DNA of 61,044 bases, from the IMG/VR virus record IMGVR_UViG_3300012931_000291, positions 1 to 61,044 of that record; one strand, given 5' to 3'. The notes under the pieces are model-generated. The model worked only from the letters and a program-made list of their open reading frames with translations, was not told the origin of the DNA and made no database searches. Positions 23,805 to 31,551 of this stretch are shown piece after piece (position 1 is the stretch's first letter; each line of letters starts with the position of its first letter). The translations under genes and the position numbers were made by a program. This DNA is from a virus.

Positions 23805-24271
23805 AGAAGAACCAAGCGAGGAAGCGATTGCTCAAGGTCCAAGAGGCAATTAAAGACCTTCTCCAGCCGATCTACGCGTTGTCTTCCGAGGTTTTTGCCG
23901 AGGCTAAGAAGCGTTTTGACGAGTACCGTGTTAATGAAGGCATCGCCGATGGAGAAGTTATTTGCTCCCCGGTTACTGAGGAGATCATTATGAAGCTTTT
24001 TGACGACTGGAAACAACAAATCGTTATCAGGAGTCGCAAGCTTGGCTTGAAAGTGATTAAGAAGTACTCTCTTAGTATCGCCGTGGAAGCCTGGATCTTC
24101 TGCCGTCAAAATATCATTAAGAATCGTAGTCAGATTCAGGGTGTGCCGATTGTCTGGAAGGCTATTGATGAGTATTTTCAGCAGTTCGTCGACGAGGTGC
24201 AGATGCAGATCTTGGCTGAGATGGACAAGGAGAATCAATGCTTTGAAGATTCTAAGAGTGTCCTTGAGTAG
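23786..24271 (+). CDS. Helical hypothetical protein, 161 aa
   Basis: The start is ATG 23786 after AGGAGGAACAG, inside the 3' end of the homing endonuclease gene. The protein is almost entirely helical and charged (RKRLLKVQEAIKDLLQPIY; VDEVQMQILAEMDKENQ). No catalytic motif. It could be a packaging or structural accessory; I cannot assign it. Confidence 0.65.
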   Translation: MDRKSLKKNQARKRLLKVQEAIKDLLQPIYALSSEVFAEAKKRFDEYRVNEGIADGEVICSPVTEEIIMKLFDDWKQQIVIRSRKLGLKVIKKYSLSIAVEAWIFCRQNIIKNRSQIQGVPIVWKAIDEYFQQFVDEVQMQILAEMDKENQCFEDSKSVLE

Positions 24272-24301
24272 TCCACCGGAGTTTCTTCGTAGGAGGAGAA
24301 G

Positions 24302-24586
24302 ATGAAATGCACAGTTTGCGGTAAAGAGTCAGAAAAAGGTGCAAAAGTCACAATAACTATTTTCAGGGAAAAGATATTTTTTTATTGCAGCCCTGCTTGT
24401 GTTAAAAAGAGCAGGCATGGAATAGGAATAAAACAAGCGCTTCTTAAGATGTTTGAAGATCATGCCATATCCAACACAGATTTCAACTCGACAACTACCA
24501 GTGTAGGACAATGCAAAATGTCCACAGTGACAAAACTTGATGAATTTGCTACGCCGTGTAGCAGTTGCAAGTCAATGTTAGGCTGA
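24302..24586 (+). CDS. Small zinc-finger-like protein, 94 aa
   Basis: The N terminus CTVCGK...FYCSPACVKK is a treble-clef/TRASH-like zinc knuckle, with another CxxC (CSSC) at the C terminus. It is AT-rich and preceded by GTAGGAGGAGAAG. It belongs to the run of small accessory genes between the terminase subunits. Function unknown. Confidence 0.65.
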   Translation: MKCTVCGKESEKGAKVTITIFREKIFFYCSPACVKKSRHGIGIKQALLKMFEDHAISNTDFNSTTTSVGQCKMSTVTKLDEFATPCSSCKSMLG

Positions 24587-24619
24587 CAATCACGGCGGAT
24601 AATTTGCAAGGAGAGAAAT

Positions 24620-24784
24620 ATGGCACACGGAAAGAGCAAGTCACAGTCGAATCCGAATGGAGTACGGTCTATCTCCAATGGCGCTGAACGCGCACCAAAA
24701 GCCCTTCGCCGACTTGGTAAAAAGCTTATGTTGGATTGTACTGACAAAGAACTTGAGAGAGTTTCGCAGGTAAAGAGAGTCTAA
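24620..24784 (+). CDS. Small basic protein, 54 aa
   Basis: A 54-residue basic peptide (MAHGKSKSQSNPNG..RAPKALRRLGKKL) starting at ATG 24620 behind CAAGGAGAGAAAT. The good ribosome site and clean end before the next intergenic hairpin support expression. Composition suggests nucleic-acid binding; no family recognised. Confidence 0.6.
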   Translation: MAHGKSKSQSNPNGVRSISNGAERAPKALRRLGKKLMLDCTDKELERVSQVKRV

Positions 24785-24797
24785 CAACTGAATCAAT

Positions 24798-24821
24798 CTG
24801 ACAATGCTTGCGCGTTGTCAG
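24798..24821 (+). other. Intergenic hairpin with CTGACAA/TTGTCAG arms
   Basis: Perfect 7-bp inverted repeat CTGACAA...TTGTCAG with a 10-base loop between two small genes. No T-tract follows, so a simple intrinsic terminator is unlikely. The same arm sequence forms a longer hairpin at 25256. Confidence 0.6.
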
Positions 24822-24859
24822 GTTATCTAAATGTTATATGGGCCTGGGTAGAGGTTGTT

Positions 24860-25237
24860 ATGGAAGATGGGATTGAAATTGAAAAAGAATGTATTGAAGC
24901 ATTTGAAAAATATATGCGAAGTGTTGGTATGAACCCACTCTCCGACACTATCCGTATGGGGCAGTTTTGGAATATCTGGAAAGCCTCATGGTTTACATGT
25001 ATTAATGCGCCGGGGCGTAGAACAACTACTTCGCTTGTTACTAAGACTTCGGATTGTGGAGGATGTATGCACGTAAAGAAATTAATTAGAATTGTCCATA
25101 TCGCAGATGCAGTAGAAATAATCTGTAATGAAACAGGGATGACAATTCCAGATTGTATAGATAGGCTTGTAGGGGTAGACGGGTTGACTACTGCTGATGC
25201 AAAAGAAGTTAAATTATATCACATGAAAAGGATATGA
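24860..25237 (+). CDS. Hypothetical protein, 125 aa
   Basis: The likely start is ATG 24860; an in-frame TTG at 24815 would put the start inside the hairpin. The protein has a helical N terminus (MEDGIEIEKECIEAFEKYMR), tryptophan-rich middle (FWNIWKASWFTC) and a CGGC knuckle. AT-rich and unrecognised; it lies between the two related hairpins. Confidence 0.55.
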   Translation: MEDGIEIEKECIEAFEKYMRSVGMNPLSDTIRMGQFWNIWKASWFTCINAPGRRTTTSLVTKTSDCGGCMHVKKLIRIVHIADAVEIICNETGMTIPDCIDRLVGVDGLTTADAKEVKLYHMKRI

Positions 25238-25255
25238 ATTTGACAACGAGTTTGA

Positions 25256-25284
25256 CCTGACAACCACAAAGGCCGGTTGTCAGG
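25256..25284 (+). other. Intergenic hairpin with CCTGACAACC/GGTTGTCAGG arms
   Basis: Perfect 10-bp inverted repeat with a 9-base loop. No T-tract follows. The arms extend the CTGACAA/TTGTCAG arms of the hairpin at 24798. Two further TTGACA-like words lie just upstream (25240-25255). The 173-base gap it sits in also holds two tiny frames (13 and 11 codons; the first, ATG 25318, has a strong GAGAGGAGAAAG site) and no other gene. Confidence 0.65.
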
Positions 25285-25409
25285 TATACAGATAATCTGC
25301 GAGAGGAGAAAGATTGTATGAAAACCAATGGCCTCACATGGAGACAGTTGTGCATTTGATTGGGGGTCAGGCTGAGAATGTATCGACGAGAAATGCAAAG
25401 GAGTAAATT

Positions 25410-25634
25410 GTGATTAGTAATTCGGTGAGAATAAATCCCTATGATTACACCTGGTATCATCCGTTTGATCTTATCGGCCCTTGCCGTTTTATTGGATTTG
25501 ATGAATTTGGGAGAGGCCGATTTAAGGTAGGGATTGGATCTGTTTTTCCCGATAGCCAATGTAACTCGGGAGAACTTAGAAGTAACTCCATGATTATTGG
25601 GGAGTGCCTCGCAGGAGTAGAAGATGCCGGATGA
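25410..25634 (+). CDS. Hypothetical protein, 74 aa
   Basis: GTG start at 25410 after AAAGGAGTAAATT. The 74 residues are beta-rich (WYHPFDLIGPCRFIGFDEFGRG). It overlaps the large terminase start by 11 bases and carries that gene's ribosome site, suggesting coupling. Function unknown. Confidence 0.6.
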   Translation: MISNSVRINPYDYTWYHPFDLIGPCRFIGFDEFGRGRFKVGIGSVFPDSQCNSGELRSNSMIIGECLAGVEDAG

Positions 25635-27414
25635 AGTACAACATTTAGCTGAGCAAATTACTTTGAAAGATGTGGATTTGAAAGAGCTTTTGAAAGATAA
25701 AGCTCCAATATTGTACTGGGCAACAAATTATCATAGAAACATTCGCGGTGATCGGATGTCTTTCAAAGATCGATGGTATTTAGCTTCTTTGTATCGCGAT
25801 TTCCTCAAGTTTCATAAGTTAGCAGTGATGAAACCTGTCCAGCATGGCTTATCTGAGTTGTTTATCGTCGGCTCGTTCTACGAAGCAGCAGAACTCGGAT
25901 ATATCGTCATGTACGTCTTGCCGAAGTACAAAGGCCGAGATCGATTTGTCAACTCGCGCGTGGATACAGTTATTCGCAGGGTTCCAGCTTATGGAAGGAT
26001 GATGAGTGATGCAGCCGGAACCAGTCGAGTTGCTCTGAAGCAGTTTGGTAAGGGGCAACTCTTGTATGTCGGCTCTAACGTGGAAGATGAGTTTGTTGAG
26101 GTTCCAGTGGACTCAGCCTTCGTTGACGAGAAAGATAGATGCAATCAGCGAAATCTTCTGCTTTTGCCAGACCGCTATTCCGCCAGCCCACATAAGTTCC
26201 ATCGGGAGATTTCGACGCCAACTATCGAGGGGAGGGGTATTGATGGGCGGATCCAGACGAGCACGAAAGGCTACTGGATGATCAAGTGTGAAGGTTGCAA
26301 TTATCGCTTCTTTCCCGGCTTCTTCGAGGCAGTGATGAAGCAGGTAGAGGAGAGGAAGTGGATCCCCCGAGACGAGAAGTGCGGGGAGTTTGACGAGCCC
26401 CGAGTGATTTGCCCGAAGTGCAACCGACCAGTCAATCGCTTTTCTAAGGGGGAGTATGTTGAGGAGTATCCAGGGCGGGAGTGGGTAGGACGGATCGTCG
26501 CCCCGACGGTCAGCCCGACGGTGACGATGCGAGAACTTGTTACTGTGTGGGATGAGTCCTTCCTGAACCCTTTGAAGAAGGAGTTCTTTTACAATTCCCG
26601 CCTAGGTCTTCCTTACACGTCGGAAGGTGCGAAGTTCTCCTCCGGTCTACTCACTGGCATCCAGATCCCTTACCAATATCCAGTTGATCGAACCACCGTT
26701 CACGGGCCGTTGTTCATGGGCGTGGACGTCGGCGATGTGCTGACCGTGGTGATACGCGAGAGGATCAGAGATGAGCATGGGATTTTGAACCGTCGTCTGG
26801 TCTTGGCTACGGAGCTTCCCAGCTTCACCTTGCTCAAGGACATGATTAGGGAGTGGAATCCTCGAGTATGCGTTATCGACGCTGACCCCGAGATTCACAA
26901 CATCGCTTCTTTGAAGGGGGAGTTCAAGAATATTTTCTCCTCCCGTTTCCAGCACGCCCTGCTTGAGTTTCGCATCAATCGAGAAGACAGAGTCCTGAAT
27001 GAGGACCGGACGGCAGCTATCGACAGCTTGAAAGCAGCGATCGAGGCGCATGCTTTGATGAACCCAGAAGGATCGGAGGTCTTAGTTGGGGGTCGATACT
27101 GGTCGCAGATGCAGGCTTCAACGCGTGTCCTGGTTGTGAACGAGAACAACCCTGAGAAGTCCTACTATTCGTGGGAGGAGAACTCGCCGGACCACTTTAT
27201 GCTCGCTGAGACGTATTGCAACCAGGCAAGCAGACTCCTCCCCAGTGAATCAGTCTTGGATTATTACGCGCAGGTGGCAGCGCAAGGTGCAGCTCCCACG
27301 CAGCAGGCGATTGTGACACCGATAGGTGGGGGGCAAGCAATGTCTCAGGCTGAGTTGAACACTCTGGCCCAGCAGTCACCTGAGCAATTTTTGGACTCTT
27401 TGAGAAAGTTGTAG
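25624..27414 (+). CDS. Terminase large subunit (GpA-like)
   Basis: A 596-residue DNA-packaging motor. The ATPase half has a degenerate P-loop at residues 69-79 (MKPVQHGLSEL), where the GK[ST] signature is replaced, as happens in GpA-like terminases. VMYVLPKYKGRDRF follows, and LLLLPDRYSASP precedes a zinc ribbon of GpA type (CEGC...CPKC, about residues 222-270). The nuclease half has FMGVDVGD with the first metal aspartate, VCVIDADPE and the downstream LVGGRYW. The last 50 residues are Gln/Ala-rich. GCAGGAGTAGAAG precedes ATG 25624. It acts with the portal encoded at 28587. Confidence 0.85.
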   Translation: MPDEVQHLAEQITLKDVDLKELLKDKAPILYWATNYHRNIRGDRMSFKDRWYLASLYRDFLKFHKLAVMKPVQHGLSELFIVGSFYEAAELGYIVMYVLPKYKGRDRFVNSRVDTVIRRVPAYGRMMSDAAGTSRVALKQFGKGQLLYVGSNVEDEFVEVPVDSAFVDEKDRCNQRNLLLLPDRYSASPHKFHREISTPTIEGRGIDGRIQTSTKGYWMIKCEGCNYRFFPGFFEAVMKQVEERKWIPRDEKCGEFDEPRVICPKCNRPVNRFSKGEYVEEYPGREWVGRIVAPTVSPTVTMRELVTVWDESFLNPLKKEFFYNSRLGLPYTSEGAKFSSGLLTGIQIPYQYPVDRTTVHGPLFMGVDVGDVLTVVIRERIRDEHGILNRRLVLATELPSFTLLKDMIREWNPRVCVIDADPEIHNIASLKGEFKNIFSSRFQHALLEFRINREDRVLNEDRTAAIDSLKAAIEAHALMNPEGSEVLVGGRYWSQMQASTRVLVVNENNPEKSYYSWEENSPDHFMLAETYCNQASRLLPSESVLDYYAQVAAQGAAPTQQAIVTPIGGGQAMSQAELNTLAQQSPEQFLDSLRKL

Positions 27415-27436
27415 TTTTATTATGGAAGTTATCGAA

Positions 27437-27504
27437 GGGTGCTATGCTTCACATTTAAGAAAGTGATATCAACTGAGTCTTAGAGGGAGGAGGGTGCTAT
27501 GCTT
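27437..27504 (+). repeat. 13-bp direct repeat spanning a start codon
   Basis: GGGTGCTATGCTT occurs at 27437-27449 and again at 27492-27504, where it includes the ATG of the next gene. The first copy gives only a four-codon frame. It is probably a small duplication in the leader after the terminase stop. Confidence 0.6.
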
Positions 27505-27864
27505 AGGAACTTTGGAGTGATTTTTGTTTTGGTCTTTGTTGCCGTAGTTGTTGTCTGGATGGTTCGAGATGCGATGAAGAAATTGAATGTTGATTGTGAT
27601 CGACTTGTCCCTTTCGATTATGACGAAGGTCCAAAGCGTTTGTATAGGATATGTGTCTACGTTATAGAAGTTAATAAACAGGCGGCGAATTTCTCATTCA
27701 TCATTCCAGGACGGTATAAGGATAGAAAAATCATCTTGCCTTTGCGCGATTTACCGGAGAAGCTACGAGAAGCTATTTGTTCAGGGAAGTATTTGTATGT
27801 TAGGGCGAATATTAAGGCTTCTGATATTGAGGACCTTTGGTTTGAGGGTTGGGGGGAGGTGTAA
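27499..27864 (+). CDS. Membrane-anchored hypothetical protein, 121 aa
   Basis: An N-terminal hydrophobic segment (residues 5-22, FGVIFVLVFVAVVVVWMV) followed by a soluble alpha/beta domain of about 95 residues, so a single-pass protein with the domain outside or inside the membrane. GGAGGAGGGTGCT lies before ATG 27499. Not obviously a holin or spanin, as no lipobox or second membrane segment is present. Unknown function. Confidence 0.65.
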   Translation: MLRNFGVIFVLVFVAVVVVWMVRDAMKKLNVDCDRLVPFDYDEGPKRLYRICVYVIEVNKQAANFSFIIPGRYKDRKIILPLRDLPEKLREAICSGKYLYVRANIKASDIEDLWFEGWGEV

Positions 27865-27865
27865 G

Positions 27866-28126
27866 ATGTACAACCGAATCTATATGAGTAATGCAAAAGT
27901 GGGATCAATTATTGATTCGATCTTCGATGAACTCGCGGCCGCAGAGAAAAAGCATCCTGAATGGCCAGAGGATAAAATACACGCCGTCGCAATAATGGTC
28001 GAAGAAGCAGGAGAATCGATGCAAGCCGTACTTGATTATACTTATGCAAACGGCGATATTGAGCATCTAAAGAAAGAGTTGGCACAAACTGGAGCAATGT
28101 GTCTCCGAGTGCTTATGCACTTATAA
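27866..28126 (+). CDS. MazG-like nucleotide pyrophosphohydrolase
   Basis: An 86-residue all-helical protein with the MazG-type metal motif: MVEEAGES on the second helix, and a third-helix IEHLKKELAQTGAM. Such small phage enzymes hydrolyse NTPs, dNTPs or ppGpp-like alarmones. ATG 27866, after GGGGGGAGGTG, is used because the longer upstream frame overlaps the preceding gene without a ribosome site. A weak hairpin terminator follows. Confidence 0.65.
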   Translation: MYNRIYMSNAKVGSIIDSIFDELAAAEKKHPEWPEDKIHAVAIMVEEAGESMQAVLDYTYANGDIEHLKKELAQTGAMCLRVLMHL

Positions 28127-28152
28127 AACTTTATATGTGTCGAAGAGACGAT

Positions 28153-28180
28153 CCAAGCGTTAGTGGCTTGGAATTATTTG
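28153..28180 (+). terminator. Weak hairpin terminator
   Basis: CCAAGC (28153-28158) and GCTTGG (28166-28171) form a 6-bp stem with a 7-base loop, followed by the T-rich AATTATTTGT. Weak but placed between the MazG-like gene and the next small genes. Confidence 0.4.
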
Positions 28181-28203
28181 TAAGGATTGAGTAGGAGGAG
28201 AAA

Positions 28204-28284
28204 ATGACTTTTGATATGACACGGTGCAGGATTGGAGGCTGTCTAGTTAGAAGGGAGGAAGGGTCAAATGCGAAGTATTTGTGA
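28204..28284 (+). CDS. Possible 26-aa peptide
   Basis: ATG 28204 is preceded by the strong site AGGAGGAGAAA and opens a 26-codon frame (MTFDMTRCRIGGCLVRREEG...). It overlaps the next start by 17 bases. It may be a leader peptide coupling translation or a real microprotein. Confidence 0.4.
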   Translation: MTFDMTRCRIGGCLVRREEGSNAKYL

Positions 28285-28486
28285 GATGGGCGGTGCTACG
28301 AGAGATCTGTGGTCACTCTTTCCTTTGCTACATGATTATAGTACGGCCCACTATTTTCGTACCTGCGCTCGATGTAGCTGCGGTCAAGAACTTTTTACGA
28401 ACGGGCAAGGACTGTGGAAATGCTTTTCTTGTGGTAAGAAATATTCGCAGAAAAGAACTTCGAGCGACCACCAAAAAAGAACTTAA
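28268..28486 (+). CDS. Zinc-ribbon protein, 72 aa
   Basis: A 72-residue protein with a zinc ribbon CARCSCGQ...CFSCGKKYSQ in its second half, which supports this frame over the overlapping 85-codon frame at 28281. GGGAGGAAGGGTC precedes ATG 28268. Probably DNA or RNA binding. Last gene before the consensus promoter of the head module. Confidence 0.6.
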   Translation: MRSICEMGGATRDLWSLFPLLHDYSTAHYFRTCARCSCGQELFTNGQGLWKCFSCGKKYSQKRTSSDHQKRT

Positions 28487-28500
28487 ATCCAAACTAATTG

Positions 28501-28529
28501 TTGACATTCTAACGAGTTTGGTATATACT
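28501..28529 (+). promoter_or_regulatory. Sigma-70-type promoter for the head module
   Basis: TTGACA at 28501-28506 and TATACT at 28524-28529 are separated by exactly 17 bases, close to the ideal housekeeping consensus. It lies 58 bases upstream of the portal ATG and after the last accessory gene, so it would start the head and tail transcript near 28536. Confidence 0.75.
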
Positions 28530-28586
28530 TGTAGTTAAGCGCCTTCCACAAAAATGAGAGCCTTGATTGTATAGGAGGGTATTAGC

Positions 28587-30179
28587 ATGAGAAAAAATTC
28601 ACACGCAAAAAAACAACATCGAGAACTCGTTGATGTCGAAGCCAAGTTAAAGAAATTAGAAAGTGACATCCTTGACCCCTCTGTAGTTAATTGGATGCTT
28701 AGGGGAGGAATGCGGGGTATTCGCGAACGTTTGCTTAAAGTTGACTATGCTGTGGTCAGGAACGTTGTAGACCGCGTTCCTCTGTTAAATGCCATTGTAA
28801 AGACCCGGATAAATCAAGTTCTTCCTTTCTCTGTCTACGTGTCAGAAGATAGGGTTAAAGATGGGGAGAAGGGCTTTCGGGTTGTTCCTATTGTTGACGA
28901 GAATGTGGATGATGAGGAAGTAAAGCAGATTAGGGAGTTTATCGAGCAGACTGGGGTTGTTTACTCGTCCGAAAGAGAAGATGATTTTAGTGACTACTTG
29001 CAGATGCTCGTCCGCGAGATAGGAACGATTGACCAGATTGGGACTGAACTACAGTATAATCTAGGCGGCGATGTTGCTGCCTTTCGTTTGTTAGATGGGG
29101 CTACGTTGAAAAGGACGTCGGAGGACTATCCGAAGAAGGATATTAGATTTGTCCAGGTGATTGACGACAAGTTGATTGAGGAGTTTAATGACAACAACTT
29201 GATATTCGATTACAAAAACAAGCGAGTAGACATCAGGTTCCGGGGATATGGCTACTCCGACGCAGAAATGGCAATCGATCTCATTACCACTTTGCTCTTC
29301 GGTTACAATCATCTCCGCGATCAGTTTGTCAGGGACAAGATACCTCGTGGATTTATTTCTGTGATGGGAGACATCGACTCAAAAGGAGTTACGGCTATTC
29401 AGCAGTATTGGTATTCGGCAATGTCAGGTGCTGGGGGTCAGTGGGCATTGCCAATTCTTCCATCGGGTAAGGATGGAGTTGGCCTCGATTTCAAGGCGAT
29501 TGGTACGAGTAACAAGGAGATGGAGTATCATCGGGGGATGATGTTTCTAAGTTCGATTATCTGCGCCGTTTTTGCCATTGACATGGCTGAGTTAGGGATC
29601 AAAGCCGAGGATAGTACGTCTGTTATTGGGGCTAATGAGATTGGGCCGAGGATTGAGGCATCGAAAGATCGTGGTCTAGATAGCCTCCTCATGTTTATCT
29701 CTCAGCACATGAACAAGATCATGCGCAAAACGTGTTGGGGCAAGAAATATCGTTTTGCTTTTTCTGGTCAGGAAGTAAAAGATCAGATGAAGTTAACGCA
29801 GATCATGCAAGCTCGTCTTCAAACTGATCTAACGATTAACGACATCCTCAAGAAAGAGGGTAAGGAGGAGCGGAAGGAAGATTGGGCGAACATTATCCTT
29901 AACCCCCTGGTCGTGCAGATGGTTATGTCTGAGAAGAATGCTGCGGCACAGAAAGAAGCGCAGGAAGCCCAGCAAAACATGTTTGGTAATGAGATGTTCG
30001 GTGAGCAGGAGTCTGGAAGCAGCGAAGGTGGTGTCGAGCAGGAAGAAGAGGAAAGTCCTGAAGGTGAAGAGGGTCAAGCCGAGCAGGAAGAAGAAGTAGC
30101 CAAGTCGCAGTCCGACGATTGGAGTACATGGCGTAAGAAGTTTGCTGGACGTACGCGAGAGAGAGAGATCATCCGATGA
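28587..30179 (+). CDS. Portal protein
   Basis: A 530-residue protein with portal-like features: an N-terminal clip/wing region (VVNWMLRGGMRGIRERLLKVDYAVVRNVVDRVPLLNAIVKTRINQV), central SDAEMAIDLITTLLFGYNHLRDQF and the AVFAIDMAELGIK segment. A long C-terminal acidic Gln/Glu tail (about residues 455-510) follows. It sits after the terminase and before MuF, the usual portal position. It forms the dodecameric gate for DNA packaging and the neck joint. GGAGGGTATTAGC precedes ATG 28587; the 3' end overlaps the next small frame by ATGA. Confidence 0.85.
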   Translation: MRKNSHAKKQHRELVDVEAKLKKLESDILDPSVVNWMLRGGMRGIRERLLKVDYAVVRNVVDRVPLLNAIVKTRINQVLPFSVYVSEDRVKDGEKGFRVVPIVDENVDDEEVKQIREFIEQTGVVYSSEREDDFSDYLQMLVREIGTIDQIGTELQYNLGGDVAAFRLLDGATLKRTSEDYPKKDIRFVQVIDDKLIEEFNDNNLIFDYKNKRVDIRFRGYGYSDAEMAIDLITTLLFGYNHLRDQFVRDKIPRGFISVMGDIDSKGVTAIQQYWYSAMSGAGGQWALPILPSGKDGVGLDFKAIGTSNKEMEYHRGMMFLSSIICAVFAIDMAELGIKAEDSTSVIGANEIGPRIEASKDRGLDSLLMFISQHMNKIMRKTCWGKKYRFAFSGQEVKDQMKLTQIMQARLQTDLTINDILKKEGKEERKEDWANIILNPLVVQMVMSEKNAAAQKEAQEAQQNMFGNEMFGEQESGSSEGGVEQEEEESPEGEEGQAEQEEEVAKSQSDDWSTWRKKFAGRTREREIIR

Positions 30180-30283
30180 GGTGCTTGAAGACGAAAAAGC
30201 AGAAAGTCCTGGTGACTCAAACAGGCACGAATGCAGTAAACTCATCATTCCCACGCCTTAGTATAGGAGAAGAACATGCTTGA
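30176..30283 (+). CDS. Possible small basic protein, 35 aa
   Basis: ATG 30176 overlaps the portal stop (ATGA) and opens 35 codons, a basic peptide with KTKKQKV. It overlaps the next small gene by 8 bases and carries its ribosome site. Coupling on both sides supports translation, though no family is known. Confidence 0.4.
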   Translation: MRCLKTKKQKVLVTQTGTNAVNSSFPRLSIGEEHA

Positions 30284-30446
30284 ACCAGTAGAAGAGACTA
30301 GGGAGGACTTCACTGCACCACTAGGCGCACTTAAAGATCTAATCAAGAGCGACCAGAAACCCGTAAGTGATTGTACACCTCTGTTCAAGTCACGTGTACA
30401 TACTGATGTAGAGACGTCTGAGACTGACCCAGATTTCGATATGTAA
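30276..30446 (+). CDS. Small acidic protein, 56 aa
   Basis: ATG 30276 follows ATAGGAGAAGAAC and encodes 56 acidic residues (MLEPVEETRED...ETSETDPDFDM). No family recognised. It ends at the base of an intergenic hairpin. Confidence 0.55.
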   Translation: MLEPVEETREDFTAPLGALKDLIKSDQKPVSDCTPLFKSRVHTDVETSETDPDFDM

Positions 30447-30471
30447 CAAGGTTGAAAAGAAATCACCTTGT
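30446..30471 (+). other. Intergenic hairpin ACAAGGT/ACCTTGT
   Basis: A perfect 7-bp inverted repeat with a 12-base A-rich loop starts at the last base of the preceding stop codon. No T-tract follows, so an mRNA stability or processing element is as likely as a terminator. Confidence 0.45.
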
Positions 30472-30516
30472 ATTAGAAGTTGGGTGGGGAAGAACACCGA
30501 GAAGGAGGAAGATGAG

Positions 30517-31539
30517 ATGATCCCGATGAAACTGAATAAGGCAGCCACAGGGGGCCCGGCAAAGCCCAAGACCAAGAAGGCCAAGGACGCGAAGTTCGAG
30601 AAAGTCATGAGGGAGTTCAAAGCCGGCACGCTCCATTCTGGTTCGGGCGAGATCGTTAAAGACAGGCAGCAGGCCTTAGCTATCGCTGCCTCTGAGGCTG
30701 GCATCTCGTACAAGAAGGCCATGGAGCCTTCTGACCTAGCGTTCCTCAAGTCCAAGATGAATGCCGGGGAGCTCGTCGAGTTGATTAAAGGAGGTGAGGC
30801 GCTAGCCACGGTTATCACGCCGAAGAAGATCTGCTACGCCTCGGTAGTCAACAGTGCCTTGTACACGCTGAAGAACATGGCTGTTATGCTCACTGACGAC
30901 GAAGTGGCGGCCAAGATCGAGATGCTTAAGACAAGCCTGGCTGTCATGCCTGACGGAGAGATCAAGACGATAGTCTTCGCAGCTCTGGACAAGCTGAAGG
31001 GCTTGAAGACTATGGACGACGACACGACGTGGAAGATCCAGGAGGCTATCAGCGGTCTAATCAGGATCACAATGGACCTCCAGAAGTCCGAGCCAGACCG
31101 CAAGTTCCTTCGCCCACTCTACAAGGCGGGGATGATCGGGAAACTCGATCACGAGTACATGGCATTCGAGGATCTTCAGAAAGCTCGGTATATTAAGAGG
31201 GAGGGTGGGCCAGGTCATTACAAGTATACCTACGCGGATGGCAAAGGTGGCGGTGGAGGCAGGGTCTCGAAGTACGAAAAGTACGTCAAGCACGAGCACT
31301 ACCAAGGGAATCCTGACGAGACGAAGCAGTCGCTAGGGTACACCATTCCCAAAGGCTCGACCATCCTTAAGACGGTTGGTTCGCAGACCCGTCCGCTCTC
31401 GTGGGAGGAAGTGGATGCTGTTGTCAAGCAGCTCCACGAGAAGTATCCTGAGGCACATGTCAGTACCGAGGAGGACTACATCCCTCACCACGGCTACGGT
31501 TACCGTGTCCACGCCTGGACCAGCAAGAAAGGCAAGTAA
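30517..31539 (+). CDS. Head-region protein with DUF6496-like N terminus
   Basis: A 340-residue protein. Residues 25-70 (KFEKVMREFKAGTLHSGSG..RQQALAIAASEAG) resemble the short DUF6496-type module of phage head-region proteins. The middle is helical; near residue 225 comes GGPGHYKYTYADGKGGGGG, an aromatic Gly-rich module echoed in the four following larger proteins. The C-terminal 90 residues are alpha/beta (WEEVDAVVKQLHEKYPEAHV). ATG 30517 is chosen for AAGGAGGAAGATGAG upstream. Presumably virion-associated; enzymatic function unknown. Confidence 0.6.
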   Translation: MIPMKLNKAATGGPAKPKTKKAKDAKFEKVMREFKAGTLHSGSGEIVKDRQQALAIAASEAGISYKKAMEPSDLAFLKSKMNAGELVELIKGGEALATVITPKKICYASVVNSALYTLKNMAVMLTDDEVAAKIEMLKTSLAVMPDGEIKTIVFAALDKLKGLKTMDDDTTWKIQEAISGLIRITMDLQKSEPDRKFLRPLYKAGMIGKLDHEYMAFEDLQKARYIKREGGPGHYKYTYADGKGGGGGRVSKYEKYVKHEHYQGNPDETKQSLGYTIPKGSTILKTVGSQTRPLSWEEVDAVVKQLHEKYPEAHVSTEEDYIPHHGYGYRVHAWTSKKGK

Positions 31540-31551
31540 GAGCAGAAGATC

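Noticed and set aside
24870-24895. Second ATTGAAA-type CRISPR handle
   Set aside because: The sequence GGGATTGAAATTGAAAAAG lies inside a coding frame with no hairpin or GTCG start.
28281-28538. 85-codon frame overlapping the zinc-ribbon gene
   Set aside because: It lacks its own ribosome site; the competing frame at 28268 has a good site and a complete zinc ribbon.
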